Source: Pseudisothecium myosuroides
Lineage: Eukaryota > Streptophyta > Bryopsida > Hypnales > Lembophyllaceae
Assembly (NCBI GenBank): GCA_951799445.1
Contig: OX637288.1
Span: 14,386,501 to 14,450,500, forward strand
Length of the DNA: 64,000 nt
Reading direction: 5' to 3'
The notes beneath the pieces are model-generated. The model saw nothing but the letters and a program-made list of their open reading frames with translations, searched no databases and was not told where the DNA came from. This document shows, in pieces, positions 49,346 to 61,567 of the stretch (position 1 is the first letter of the stretch; each line of letters opens with the position of its first letter). The position numbers and the translations under genes were made by a program.

Positions 49346-50263
49346 GTAACCCCCAAAGAACCAAGTGGCCCCTTAGGGAGTATATGAAAGTGTAGGCAAG
49401 CTTCTAAAAACTAATTTTTGGCAAAAAAATTTAGAACCTTTTTCTAGGAGCATTATAGAATAGCTATCTAAGAATATATACATTTTTTCAATTAGTGCCC
49501 ATAAGCAAAAGTTTTGCAACCCTAAGCTCAAAGAACCCAAGTTTGAGCAACCAAAAAAATTTATAAAAAGTTGAAATAATTTTTAAACTATTTGTTATTA
49601 GAGTACTTTTTTCCTATGTGGAAATATTTGGTTCATTCTATTTGGATTAGAGATGAGAAAATTATAGAACATCTTATTTTGTAAGCAATCAAAGCACCTT
49701 TTTCAAAAAATATATATTGAATTTGTTTCTAAACTCTATTTTCATATTTTCACCAAAAAACTTGGTTCATTGGCTTTAATTTTTTTGCTAGAACAATCTC
49801 ATCATTGAGATTAGAATATTTCAATTCCATCTAACAACTAAAATTACTTTTAGTTTTTCTTTTTATCAACCTTGAATCTATGTCTATTTGAATTTTTTTA
49901 AAGAATAAAAATCAAGTTTTTTTCTTTAAATTGTTTTCCAAATTTTCAATCTTTTTGCCAACATTAAATGTTTTTGAAATACATAATACAATTTTTTTAA
50001 GTTAACAGGATTCAATGTCTTATAATCTAATTTGACAAAATACAAAGATTTTTTTTCTTCAATTTCAATGAAAATATCTTGCATTCTAAGGGATAAAACT
50101 TTTTGAATTTTTTTCCCCACATTCTTATACTAATCTATTGCAAGATCCTTTGGTTAGATAAGCAACAAAATAATTTTCTCAAATTTTTGCTCTTTGCACT
50201 ATGAATAACAATTGTCTGGATTCCTTGACTTCCCAAAAGGCCTTGGTCCTTTAGGTGAGGTAA
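49346..50263. mobile_element. TTAA-type TIR element 8, about 918 bp
   Basis: The left tip GTAACCCCCAAAGAACCAAG and reversed right tip TTACCTCACCTAAAGGACCA are mutated versions of the family ends, and TTAA is lost on both sides. The internal block GCAAGATCCTTTGGTTAGAT near 50140 assigns it to the subfamily of elements 1 and 3. Confidence 0.65.
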
Positions 50264-52936
50264 GAAAAATACACTTCAATGTGATTTGAGTGCATATAAT
50301 CTTGCCTTTTAATTATTTTCAAGAATATAACAATTTAATTTTGAATTCATATTGAAAGAGGAACCAAGTGAAGGATGACAAATGATGACTTATAGAAAAA
50401 TTCTATCATTCATTAGATCCATCCCTATTTTTTATATTGAAATATAGTTAACACCTCTAGTAAATAACTTTGAGGATGACTCTATTGCTTCATAATTATT
50501 ATGTATGAGACTTTGATGTGCTCAACTTTGATACTCCATTAGGCCTTTCAATTGTGATTTTAATATATACATAATTACCTTCAGTTTGATGCAGAGTTTT
50601 TTGATGGCTCAAGCTTGGTTTCAAGATATATAATGCAAATGATAGCTTGTGCGGCCAATGCAAGAGCACCATTCCCCATGTCAAAAGCACGCAAGCTAGT
50701 GTTCTATCAAAGGATAGACAAAGAGACCTTTGTAGAAGAATTAGAGACTTTGAAGCAAGCAGTGTCTAATCAAGCTTATCACTTCCAACTTCATAGGGTT
50801 CACATACACAATCTTCGAGTCCAACATCATTCAGTCTTCTAGTCCTTTGAAGTTTAGGATTGTTTTACACTATGTCCAAGTCCAATGCTTTAGACTTGGC
50901 TCAAGTCCAAACTTACGTCAAGATTAAAGCTTGCAAGTCAAGGAGTGGGTTCAACTTCAAATTGTGGTCACAATCTAAGTAAACAAAGACCCCCCTGCTT
51001 TTGGTGTTGTCTTCTTTGGGCTTAGATCAAGGTTTCTCTACGTTTTGTACCTCAAATATCTTGAACACAAGACTATGCATAAAGTGTGGCATAAAGATGT
51101 ATAAAATTTGCTTTAAAGCAGTAAGTGTCCAATTCTTGTCTCAACTTCTTCTTGGGTCATAATTTAAAGAACACCTCAAATCAAAATTAATATCTAAAGG
51201 ATGAATATTTTATGGTTTCAAAAAATGACCCTATATAAATACATTGAAGAAAATGTAAATTAGACAAATCTAAATCATATATCACCAAAATTAGTGAAGA
51301 ACATAGTATGTGTTGATCAAAATATAAATTAAAAAAAAATTTACATTTGACCTACTTAAAAGCACAAAACATATGATGCCCAATATTATGCTTTTACTCA
51401 CATAGAGATCAAAGCATGATAGGTCACTTTGAAGTTGAATCAATTGTAAGGTTCAAACAATTCTAGCCAGATGTTACAAAAAATAATTTAATTTAATTTA
51501 AAATTTAAAATTTAAATCAAATATATATATAAAACACAAGTCTTATAAGTGAAGATAATATTATTAACAATGTTCATTGTCTTAGTCAACTAGAAGAAAG
51601 GATTGCAACAATTGAAAATATAGATGGGAGTAATGCACCTCGAACAGGCGGCATAAATCGCTTGAATTCCAAGGTAGCAGGTTTGTGCATTCACCTTCTT
51701 CAATTCATTTCTATCACACCCTCAAACTCACTTTGGGGGTCCAATGAAAAGTAGAGATTTCAATCAAAATAATCTTCAGCAATTGGGAGAACTTATGCTT
51801 CTCCACTAGAAATAGCAATAAAAGATAAGCCTCAAAAGTGGGTCCAAATGAGGTATTAGGAGCTGACTTTGACGTAACCACTACTTTTTTGAAACTATTA
51901 TTGATTGTGGAGTTCAATTTTTTTATAGATTTGCCAAAATAAAATATGCCTCATTAATCATAAATGTTATAGTGTCACATTTGAATTATGTATAGTCTTT
52001 GATCTCATTATTTCATTCAAATTAAGTACAAAAAAATTCCAAATTAAGCATGTAACCAATGCTTAATGAAACATAAAAGACCCTAAATTATAATCAATTG
52101 GATTTAAAATAGCCACTTTAATGATGTTCATGGACAATTATTAGATAAATGAAGCCATAGATGAATATATAGGGATTCCAAGTGCTCAATGAACAAAGAT
52201 AAAAATTCAAATTCCAACCAAAGCAGTCCAATAAGCACTACAAAAGCATGTTGCAATTGGTTCCTAATACCTCATTTAGACCCAAGTTTAAAATTCTTTG
52301 TAGAGAGCTTGAAATGTAGTTAATTGTTCTCTTTGTTCAATAGCTTTTGGTATTAGCATAATCTCAACATTGTGCACAACTGAATTTAAATTTTTGTAAA
52401 AGATATTGAGATAGCTCTTCAAAAATGTTATGTTATTGGCTAGCATTGGTAGATTTCTTGTTCTTAACAACATAATCAATATGCAGGTATGCAAATGAAA
52501 ATTTATTGTTTGGAAAATGATATCACAAGCCATCATGAGAATATTCAAAACTTCAAATATAGATACCAAGTTTGTTTGACAAGGGTAAGCTATAAACATT
52601 TATCCTACAAATGCTCTTCCAAATTCATGTAGAATTATAGACAAGATTTGATTGATGTTCATATAAAAAATTTCAGATGTTCCTAATCATACATTCATAT
52701 TAAATAGGAAATTCAACTTTGATTTATGTTGCTAATAAATCCAAATGAGTATAATCTCAACAATCATTTCATCCCTTTACTATTGGATCTCCCCCAATGT
52801 GGAGCAACTCAAGTAGTCCAATCTAATGTCAAATTGATAGTCCCAATGATCTAGAATCTCTCTAATTTGTGAACTCTAAAGGCTATAAAATAATACACAC
52901 TTTCTAGTAGTATCTATTGCCATGGGTGCACCATAA
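50264..52936. other. AT-rich DNA with unassigned open frames
   Basis: The frame 50615-50842 is open upstream to about 50590 (FDAEFFDGSSLVSRYIMQMI) and has a near-normal amino-acid mix. It could be a captured exon; no family was recognised. The rest shows nothing definite. Confidence 0.35.
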
Positions 52937-53792
52937 ATGGAGCAAATGCTATTGACAAGCACATGTATAAAAGTAAAGGAGTCAATGTCCACCTATAGTT
53001 TTATTCAGATAATGAGTAAAAATTGTAATCAAACTTTAAAACTTCAAAACTTATATATCTTACTTATACATATAATCCAAACCATATGTATTTTAGTTTA
53101 TTGCAATTCTTTCAACAATAGCATGAAAACCTCAACTAGAAAATCTATTAGACAAAAAACTAAACTCAAAATAGCTAAAAGTCATAGGATCAAGTTTCCT
53201 AATGCACGTAATTGGCATCTGGATAACAATTTAAATTTGCAGGAGGCTTATATACAGAGAGATACGACTGTAGGGCATGTTCAAAGAGTTCAAAAAGAGC
53301 ACCAAGTTTTGACAAAATTGCTCAAGCAACTAGCGGCACATAATAAAAAGTTGTTGCTATTCAAAGACACATTCTTGCCAGAACAAAAGGCATACAAGAA
53401 ATTGAAAGAAGACAACATTCAGGCAAGCTCTTACCTCAAGACTTTACTGTAATCGTCTCATACTGTCTTTTAATCCTATTTCTTTAATAGAGCACTTAAG
53501 CCTACGCACTCCTAATGAAACAGAAATCAAACAAAGAATCAAAGAAGTTGACAATTTGACAAGACAAGTCTCAAGTGAGGCCTATAATAATATGAATTTA
53601 GAAGCCAAGACCATGAACCAAGTTCGTAGTCTCATACAAGAAAGAAAGTTGTTGAGAGGCAAGCTGAAATATGAACATGAAAGGAAACAAAAGATACAAG
53701 AAGAAATTTGGGCAAAGGCTTATGAAACATGTTTACAAGATAAAAACAACAGGCATAATGAAAAGCTCAAAAAAACAAAAGAAGGCAAGTAA
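52937..53792 (+). pseudogene. Broken coiled-coil reading frame
   Basis: Two adjacent frames, 52937-53452 and about 53470-53792, are rich in Lys, Glu, Gln and Leu with a coiled-coil look (HVQRVQKEHQVLTKLLKQLA in the first, MNQVRSLIQERKLLRGKLKY in the second). They could be one coding sequence split by a frameshift near 53450. A GTAATC...AATAG stretch of about 43 nt between them would join them but is shorter than normal plant introns. No family was recognised. Ciliary or cytoskeletal coiled-coil proteins are one possibility, only by resemblance of composition. Confidence 0.3.
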
Positions 53793-54760
53793 TGTGATAC
53801 CTTAGTAGTTTGCCACATTGTCTACTAATTTTGAGTTATTTTAAATATCTCTAGGGGAAATCTAGTCCTTTTTGAATTCTAACTCAGTCCATGTGCTTAT
53901 ATATAAAGAAAGTCACACCCAAGGGATATCCAAATAAAGAATCCGTCCTTATGGAGATATGAAGTATCTAAAGTCTTGAATTGGTTTACAATTTTAATGA
54001 TAGTTTGTTGAAATGATTGATAAGATGTGGATTAATTTTAGAACATTTGTAAGACTATGCTAGCATTGTAGAGTGTCATGAATTTTAAGTGTTTGTAGCA
54101 CTTAATAACGCCTTGCATAAATGAGCATTTGAAAAGAAAAAAGAATTTGCCTCTTGCACCTTTGTAGTCCCTAGAGTTTTTTTCCTATTTTGAATTGGTC
54201 ACAATTTTTTTCAAGTTCAGATTGGCTTTATATAGTTTTTAATTTTACATTCTGATTACATGAAGGTACATGTTTTTTTTATATGTATACAAAATTTTAT
54301 ATGATTTCCTGAAAAATGTTAATTTGATGGGCTAGTCTTGAAATATGACATTTTGATCAATCTTTGGCTTGAATCAATTACAATGCGGCAATCATCAAAT
54401 TATGAAGGTTTATGTATTAAATGCTTATTGTTGAATATGCATCATCACAATCCATTGCAAGTGTGATTGAACTACTTGTTTTTATAATCTCAGGAAATCA
54501 ATACTCATTACATATATAGATAGGTTCAAAAGTTTTGTCAAACCTATTACAGAGTAAAGAAAAAAATATATAAATACAGTCCCAAAACATTACACATTTC
54601 AAAAACACATATGTTGGATTTGCATATTGTATATCTGTTTGGAGGTGCCCAAATGTTTGATGCATATACAAACACACGAACATTCACTCTCTCAAAATGC
54701 TTGGGAAACCAAGACGAGCAAGTAATGAATCACAACTATGCAAACCCCAAAGCAATCTCT
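53793..54760. other. AT-rich gene-free DNA
   Basis: Nothing recognisable. Confidence 0.45.
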
Positions 54761-55411
54761 TTAAGTAAATGCCCAAGGCACCAAATTTTGATGTTGATAA
54801 TATTTTGAAGTTAAATAAAACCTAGCCATTTCAGTAGTTTAAAGTTTATATATATTTTTTAAATCCTTTTGATGTCTAATTTTAGCATCAAAAATCCAAT
54901 TTTGAAAATGAATGATTATGATTTTTCTATTCAAGATTTTGTGCAAGGGTGTCCATTGCAAATCTTGATTTTGTAGCGTTGAGAGCTCTTGGAAATGATG
55001 AGCCTCAACTACACTAGATCTTAGAGAAAAATTCACATTAGAAATTCATTTAAAAAAATTGTGGAGTAGATTTCGAAAAGCCATAAATTGATTGGAGTTA
55101 TGCATGTTATGCCCTTTAACTTCATTTTCTTTTAGTGACCAAATTTTTGACATGAAGAAAGAGGATTGAAAGACTTCAAATCACTTTCAGAGTCTTAACA
55201 CTGTCATGATCAAACATTATAATCTTTCAATCCATAAGTGATATTGTTGTGTTTTCTTTTTCTATGTGATTTCTAACATGTCTAGTTTGAATTTGTATGG
55301 TTAAAATTCACAAAAAATTGATAAAACCTATCAAGATGTTGGCTTTTTGTTCAATTTAGAGCAAATTCCAAAAAGTTTTAAAAAAGGCCTTGTCTAGACA
55401 TTTAGAGGTTA
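54761..55411. mobile_element. TTAA-flanked TIR element 9, 651 bp
   Basis: The left end is TTAAGTAAATGCCCAAGGCA; the right end, reversed, is TTAACCTCTAAATGTCTAGA. It is collinear inside with elements 4 and 5 and gives the uninterrupted version of element 5. Confidence 0.7.
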
Positions 55412-56730
55412 AACTGGCAAAGAAGATGGATGATTGCAAGAAACACCTCCTGATTTAGTTGCGTTTTGAATAATACTCATGATTTTTTTCTAGAGTACTT
55501 TAAAATTAGAAAAATATATATTTTTTAAATATAAAAAATATGGCTAATGTATACACCTTTAAGATGAAGGTAACAACCACAAGAAAATCATAGAAAAATT
55601 CTCTAAATAGCAGAACTTGAAAAGTGCCAAAGCTCAAAAAAATGAATACATTGATGTTTTAATTAGTTAAAAATAGGAAATAATTAATTAAAATAAAATA
55701 AAAATTGGTCATTTGTAACAACTCTATAGGAATGGTCATTCACCAAAAGGATCACCAAAATAATATTTTATATGCTTTGAAATGCAAGCAGAAAGAAGCT
55801 CACTTTGTGGACTTCTACACCACATACAATTAACTATTTTTAGAATTCCTTTAGAAAATAGCTACAAGTCTATTAAAAGACAATTTCCTCTCAAATTTAA
55901 GCTCAAAATTTATTTTTTTGGATACTAAATAGTACCACCTTCCAAATTGACAAGTGTGACATAAAATTGGGCGCTATTTTTGGATAGTAAATTTTCTTTT
56001 AAACTTACAAAAAAATTAGGCAAGCTATATAATAGTCATTAGTACTTTACCTACAAATCTTGAGCCATTTGAAGTCGGAACATAAAAATTAAATGGCCAA
56101 AAAACAGATGAACATGCTAAGTGTTACACAAAATAGTATAGGTGTTTCTTGTAATCACCCAAACACAAATGTGAGGGAGACAAGCAATCTTATTTTTTTT
56201 GTTTTTTAGACAAATGGTTATGTTGCTTTTCTTTCAAGAAGGTTCTGAGATTGTCCTACATCTGTAAGATGGATGACATGAGGTTTTGGAAACATTGTAG
56301 CAACAATGTGCAGGGCCATCATTGAAGCTGCCTATTTTTTTTTGAGGAAATTGGGCGTAACCCCTGTGCGTCACAAAGCAAACAACAAAAGTGAGTAGCT
56401 TTCATGTACTTTCCAGAGCAAATGGAATAACTTCAATAGTACTTGGTTATGGAAGTTTTTACCGTTACAATTTGTAGCCAATTTGATGGTGCATGCAAAT
56501 CAACAATTTCCAGGAAGATCCACCGTGCGGATTTCAAGATTATAAGGTTTGATCAACATGGTTTTCCAAGAACCCAGGTCTTGAGGGTCTAAAAAACGTC
56601 CCCTTTGATGCACAAGGATTAAATTGCCTACAAAAACACTAGGGGCAAGTGAAAAAAACTCTATAAAAAAAGCATACCTACTACATATACAATAGCAAGC
56701 GACAGACAATCTCTAAAGTACCTTCGTCGA
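55412..56730. other. AT-rich DNA and probable GPX-like 3' UTR
   Basis: No repeat boundary or gene was found. The last few hundred bases are likely the 3' UTR of the minus-strand gene that ends at 56731. Confidence 0.4.
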
Positions 56731-57711
56731 CTACTTCTTTCCTTTCCCCTTTATTGGAAGAGCTTCCGGTTCTGGTTCCTCTTCCTCAAGCTCACTAGGC
56801 AACACAACATCAATGCAAGTTTGAATGTCCACCTCAATCTTGGATGGTGGAACAGTGCAAGCATAGCGACCCACTACATTCCCCAGCTTGTCCACAAGAA
56901 ACTTGGTGAAGTTCCACTTGATATTATCCCCCAACAACCCTCCCTTTTGTTGTGCTTTCAAATACTTCCAAAGTGGTGCCTCTTGGGCGCCATTGACATG
57001 GACCTTATAGTAGAAACACCCAAAACCGTAAATATAAACAATTTAGCATAGTTGGAGACACTTTTTCCTAAACATATTATTTTTGAAGTATTAGCAATTG
57101 AAAATCATGAATTTAAAAAAAAAAATAGATTTTCTAAATATGACATGTAATTACTATGAATTTTTGAAGTGGTAGCTCCCTAGACCACTGAAATTGTCCT
57201 GAAACCGAAACCTGAAAAAATCAGCAGTGAACTACTCGCAGTTAAGAATGGGATCAGTTTTATGACACTTTTCAAAAATGCTTAAATGGAAGTCTAGGGA
57301 CACTTCATGGAAAATCTATAGTGCATGAATGGATACAAGGATGCTTTGGGGTGTTTCTACCTTATCAAAGATGGGAAACTCTGCGTTGAACCTTGCGGTG
57401 GCGAATTCCTGGATAGTCTCTAGGTCTTCCCGCTCCATGGCTCCGAACTGGTTGCACGGGAACGCTAGCACCTCGAACCGTTGCGTCCTGTACTTCGCGT
57501 GAAGCGCCGTGAGCTCCGTGTAGTTTTGGGTGGTCAAGGTGCCGATAGAAGCGACGTTGACGATGAGGAGCACCTTGCCTGCGTAAGTGCTCATGGGGAC
57601 GTCTTCGCCCCACTGGTCCTTCACGATGAAATCGTAAATGGGGCTCGCGGGGGGAGCCTCCGCTGCTGCTGCTGGAGGAGCCTCCACTGCAGGTTCCTCG
57701 GTCTCGGCCAT
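56731..57711 (-). CDS. Glutathione-peroxidase-fold protein lacking redox cysteines
   Basis: Exons 57711-57361 and 57003-56731 join at DK/VHVNG to 207 residues. The GPX fold is clear: YDFIVKDQWGEDVPMSTYAG, VLLIVNVAS, NYTELTALHAKY, EVLAFPCNQFG 80-90, and IKWNFTKFLVDKLGNVVGRY with the tetrad Trp147-Asn148; Gln88 is also kept. Plant GPX enzymes reduce peroxides with thioredoxin using a peroxidatic Cys in VASKCG and a resolving Cys in FACTRF. Here these read VASIGT (Gly57) and FATARF (Thr105), so both are gone. The remaining Cys86 is the non-essential one; a new Cys appears in RYACTVPP. The N-terminus is Ala/Pro-rich (no clear transit peptide) and the tail is acidic then Lys-rich (EEEEPEPEALPIKGKGKK). 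The open frame and clean introns argue for a maintained non-peroxidase role. Confidence 0.88.
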
Positions 57712-57848
57712 AGCTGGAAGAAACCCTGATGTGGCTACTAGATGAGAGCGGGAGAGGTGATGTGTGAGTCAAGATCTGTTGGACGCTGCTGCAAGAACAT
57801 CTCGATGGTGAGAAAAAAACTTTGACAGTCTCTTTGGCCAAAATCAAT

Positions 57849-58267
57849 AGGGACATGCGACAATCCTGGAGTTGAAATACATCATGAAGACGACCTACAG
57901 AGAATTGGAGAGAGTTTCTTGGTTACTTAGGATTTGGGCAAATGAGTAGTGACATGCAGATTATAGATTTGAAGAAACCATTTGAGATGATTTGAATAAT
58001 GCACGCTTTCGATTATATGATCTGTATGTCACTGCGCATTGCGCAAGCCCTGAGTTACCGGAAATTGCCAGTTTCTGTAGGGACATTGGAGAATCCCGGA
58101 GTTGAATAAATCGCAAATGCAATGTACAGAGCATTTCTTGGCAACTCAGGGTTTGAAAAATGAGTGGTGATATGCAGACTGTAGATTTGAAGAAATAATA
58201 GCAATGATTCAAATTAGTGGACACAATCGATTCTATGATTTGTATGTCACTGCGCATTGCGCAAGCC
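57849..58267. repeat. 230-bp-period tandem duplication upstream of GPX-like gene
   Basis: Copy 1 (57849-58050) and copy 2 (58079-58267) share AGGGACAT-GA-AATCC-GGAG, TAGATTTGAAGAAA and a common end TATGTCACTGCGCATTGCGC. The end contains TGCGCA-T-TGCGCA, a doubled self-complementary 6-mer. Both lie 140-560 bp before the ATG, in the presumed promoter. Confidence 0.8.
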
Positions 58268-59135
58268 AATGACGCTAAGAAGCAATTGCGAAGTTTCGGA
58301 CGAAAAAATTGAATGTGTTGTCTGATTTGTAACACCGCAATCGTGTGGAGTCTGATGACACTTTGCGAGATTTCAAATCAATGGGCTCGTTCAATTTCCT
58401 GCATTAATATATCGGTGGACTCGTTCAACGCGAGCGAAAAGAGAAAGATCGATTCCGTGATTCAAAGCTTCGAATAGAACAATGTCTTCTGAGTGATGGA
58501 GTACATTTTTTAGCGCGGGTTGCTCGTTGCGTACAACGCTCGCTCTAGCTATTGCTGCCTACCTTCTCTAGCTACTGCTGTCTACTCAAAGAATTGATTA
58601 TACCGGTAATCCGCGGCGGGCGTAGTGAACGTGGTCAAGTCTTGAATCGCGATTGAACCTTGTTCTCGGTCTTGCGATGGCGTCTGCGTATCCTGCAACT
58701 CTGTAATTAGCGCCGGCGTTGCTGATTCAGCGAGTTTGTAATCGACTACTTGTCGTCAACAATCATCTCATCATCTGTGGTTTTGTAGTTTTTGCGACTG
58801 AAGTAGAGGAAAGCTTGCAATTGTTGCAGTGGGGCTAAGAATGAATCAATTCTTCTGGGCTAGTGAAACAAAGTGATACAAAATGGAAGTTACAAGGCGC
58901 CAACAGGCACCGGAGATTCTGATCGCTTCGAATGTGATCCCCCCGCAGTAATAAAACATTGACGTCCGTTAGCAAGCGCGGTTTCAGACTTGGAGCACTG
59001 CTTGCAAAGTCCTCGGTAAGTTCGCAAAATTCCGAAGCAATGTCGACCGACCCAACCGGCGATGAAAAATTCGTGAGACATAAATGCCTGTTCCGGAGTC
59101 AAATTGATATCATCTCGACGTGGGGGCTCCGATCG
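58268..59135. other. Intergenic region between AMT2 and GPX-like genes
   Basis: Moderate GC, with no gene recognised. It should contain the AMT2 3' UTR (right part) and distal GPX-like promoter (left part). Confidence 0.4.
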
Positions 59136-60617
59136 CTATATATGCAAGACAGCATTGCGACTCGGCCGCGGGCCGTGGTGGCTCTGTTCCAAATCATACC
59201 CATCCGAATTCGACGGCGCGTGACGACTAACATCAAACTTCTCCCCGTCGCCCCACAGCGCGTACGCCTCCTCGCCATGCTCCGCATCATCCCCCACCAG
59301 CAAATGCTCCTCCGACATCCGCAGCGGCATTACAGCGCCAATGGCGAAAATAATCAATGTCGTCGCCACGATATTCCACCCGATGACGAATCCCGCCCCC
59401 GCGATCTGCTTCAACACTTGGACACCTCCGTTTCCACCGAAAAACAAGCCATTGGAGTTCGTCACAGCCAAGCCCATGTACGTGCACAGCTTCGGCTCCG
59501 CGAACAAACCCACACAAATGCCCCCGAGGCAGCCCGCCACGGCGTGCGTGTGGAACACCCCGAGCGTATCGTCCACATTCTGCAATAGCGACCATCGTTT
59601 GTGCAGCCACATCATGGTCCACCACGGGATACTCCCAGCCAGGATGCCCATCACGAGCGCCGCCCAGCCTGGAACAAACCCCGCGGCCGGCGTGATCGTC
59701 ACCAACCCCGTCATCATCCCCTGCACCGCCCCGATCACAGACGGCTTCCCGAACACCAGCACATCCAGCGTCGTCCATGTCAACAAGCTCGTCGCGGCGC
59801 AGACGTGCGTGTTCAGCACAGCTAGTCCCGAAATCAGATTCGCACTAAAAGGCGCGCCACCATTGAATCCCGACCAGCCCAACCATAGCAACCCCGCGCC
59901 TGTCAACATGAGCAACATATTGTTGGGAGGAAACCTTTCGCGATCCTTTGGTAATCGTGGTCCGACCCAAAAGGCCGCGACGAACCCCGCGACACCGGAG
60001 GACACGTGAATAACGTACCCGCCGGCGTAATCGATCACCCCCCATTGCCAGAGAAAGCCGCCTCCCCAGACGCTGAACGCGCCCACGGTATAGGAGAATG
60101 TGAGCCACAAAGGGACGAACACCATCCACGCGCGGAAGCTCATGCGTCCCAAGACCGAGCCCGCGAGCAAGATGACCGTGATGGCTGCGAAGAAGAACTG
60201 GAAAAGCACCATGTCCGCCATGCCATACTGGCTTCGCAGTTCGGGGGTTTCGACCGTGCCGTTGTGGTAGTAGTGGATGGTGGACGGGAGCTGGGCTTGA
60301 TTGAGAAGGTAGACGTAGCTCAGGGTCGTCCCCGCCTTGCCCCACATTGGCAGCAGCTTCTCCCCGAACGACATTTTGTAAGCCCAGGTCACCCAGCACA
60401 AGAGCGTCGCGGCGAACGCGTAGAGCGCCATGAAAGCTGAGTTCACGGCCCATTTCTTCTTCACGATACTGCCGTAGAGGATGACTAGGCCCGGCATGGA
60501 TTGCAGACCCACGAGCGTGGCCGCAGTGAGCTGCCATGCGTTGTCGCCGCGGTTGAGCCAGTCGGGCGAGACGCCGCCCGCGTTCACGTAAGCAGAAGGA
60601 ACGGTGGTCGACATCAC
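59136..60617 (-). CDS. AMT2-type ammonium transporter, intronless
   Basis: The protein has 493 residues and closely follows plant AMT2 (MEP-like) transporters: [20 protein letters not shown] near 24-43, many hydrophobic segments (about 11 expected), and a conserved cytosolic tail [20 protein letters not shown] at 442-461 that in this family controls trimer gating. The conduction residues are present: Asp196, the twin histidines His204 and His358, and the [10 protein letters not shown] and THAVAG blocks. It imports ammonium across the plasma membrane. GC is far higher than the neighbouring DNA. There are two adjacent start ATGs; the first is used. The residues after about 466 are variable. An intronless state is seen in several plant AMT lineages, so it need not mean a retrocopy. 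Confidence 0.95.
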   Translation of the reverse strand: MMSTTVPSAYVNAGGVSPDWLNRGDNAWQLTAATLVGLQSMPGLVILYGSIVKKKWAVNSAFMALYAFAATLLCWVTWAYKMSFGEKLLPMWGKAGTTLSYVYLLNQAQLPSTIHYYHNGTVETPELRSQYGMADMVLFQFFFAAITVILLAGSVLGRMSFRAWMVFVPLWLTFSYTVGAFSVWGGGFLWQWGVIDYAGGYVIHVSSGVAGFVAAFWVGPRLPKDRERFPPNNMLLMLTGAGLLWLGWSGFNGGAPFSANLISGLAVLNTHVCAATSLLTWTTLDVLVFGKPSVIGAVQGMMTGLVTITPAAGFVPGWAALVMGILAGSIPWWTMMWLHKRWSLLQNVDDTLGVFHTHAVAGCLGGICVGLFAEPKLCTYMGLAVTNSNGLFFGGNGGVQVLKQIAGAGFVIGWNIVATTLIIFAIGAVMPLRMSEEHLLVGDDAEHGEEAYALWGDGEKFDVSRHAPSNSDGYDLEQSHHGPRPSRNAVLHI

Positions 60618-60896
60618 GGCGGCTTGTGATTCGGATTACTCGCAAATTGATCACCGTCAGTTTCAGTCGTCGCCGCAGAATCACAATACGATGCTGCTAG
60701 CCCAACATTGCAAGCGAGAATCCGTCATCGAAAAACCAGTAATGGTCTTCTCAAAGCTCGTCTGCCAATTAGAAACGACACCAGCATTAGCAACGATTGT
60801 CACAAACCTCCCGTGACGATCGACACAAAAAGCTCACAACTTGGGGTGGCGACTCAAAAAAACCAAACTTGGGATTCGACACCAGAAACTCTCTAC

Positions 60897-61090
60897 TATT
60901 GATCCCCGAATAGTTGCATTGATGCAATGCAGACAGGTACGTATTTACAGTGTCTACAGGTGTGAATATAGCGATGAGCATTCGGAAGAGTTTTACAGAT
61001 TGACACTTGTTCACAGCTATTGATCCCCCAACGGCGGAATTCCATTGATGCAAATGCAGATTGGTACATGGTTGCAGTGTCGGAATCCAC
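60897..61090. repeat. 120-bp-period duplication upstream of AMT2
   Basis: ATTGATCCCC, TTGATGCAA-TGCAGA and GGTAC-T-TT-CAGTGTC blocks occur at about 60897-60960 and again at about 61018-61083. The copies are diverged. Confidence 0.65.
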
Positions 61091-61381
61091 GTGCTTAGAG
61101 TCTAGTGTGAGTACGCAAGGATTGATGACAACGAATCCGGCATTAAAACTCAACATTCGATATCCAAAGGCTCTAGAAAATTTAGTGATTTGTTGCCCGA
61201 AAATCAAGTCTATCAAGTCTGTTGGATTGCTTCCACAAACATGGACTAAAGGTACTCTTGCTTGCGTTGCGAACAATACGCGCACTTCGGACTACTACCT
61301 TGGTTGCCTCAAATGCACTTCCGTTGGAACTGATCTCACTCCCAAATGCTTAGTACCGACCCGCTGCTCCAGACTTGAGCT

Positions 61382-61567
61382 ATGAGCGTCTTGTCAAGAC
61401 CATACCAGCCCACCGACGACGACATGAAGCTCTTCCGGCCGTGAGTTCGCAGCACTCTTAGCACCATCGGCATGAGAAGGAATTCTCCCTCTTTCTACGA
61501 GCTGTAGACGAAGATCATCAAATGCCAGGACGAAGTTCTTCGCTGCAAGGTGGTAGAGCGCGGCTGA
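61382..61567 (+). pseudogene. Short broken reading frame
   Basis: One frame starting MSVLSRPYQPTDDDMKLFRP continues through TGA (61442) and TAG (61505) into TKIIKCQDEVLRCKVVERG before the final stop. A GTGAGT overlaps the first stop, so an exon with a donor is the alternative reading. Family not recognised. Confidence 0.25.

Noticed and set aside
56731..57711. GPX-like gene as a simple pseudogene
   Set aside because: No stop, frameshift or splice-site damage is present and the fold residues are kept, so a changed function is the better reading.
59287..60684. Several long frames on both strands overlapping the ammonium transporter
   Set aside because: They are by-products of the GC-rich codon usage of the real AMT2 frame and are Arg/Pro/His-rich without domains.
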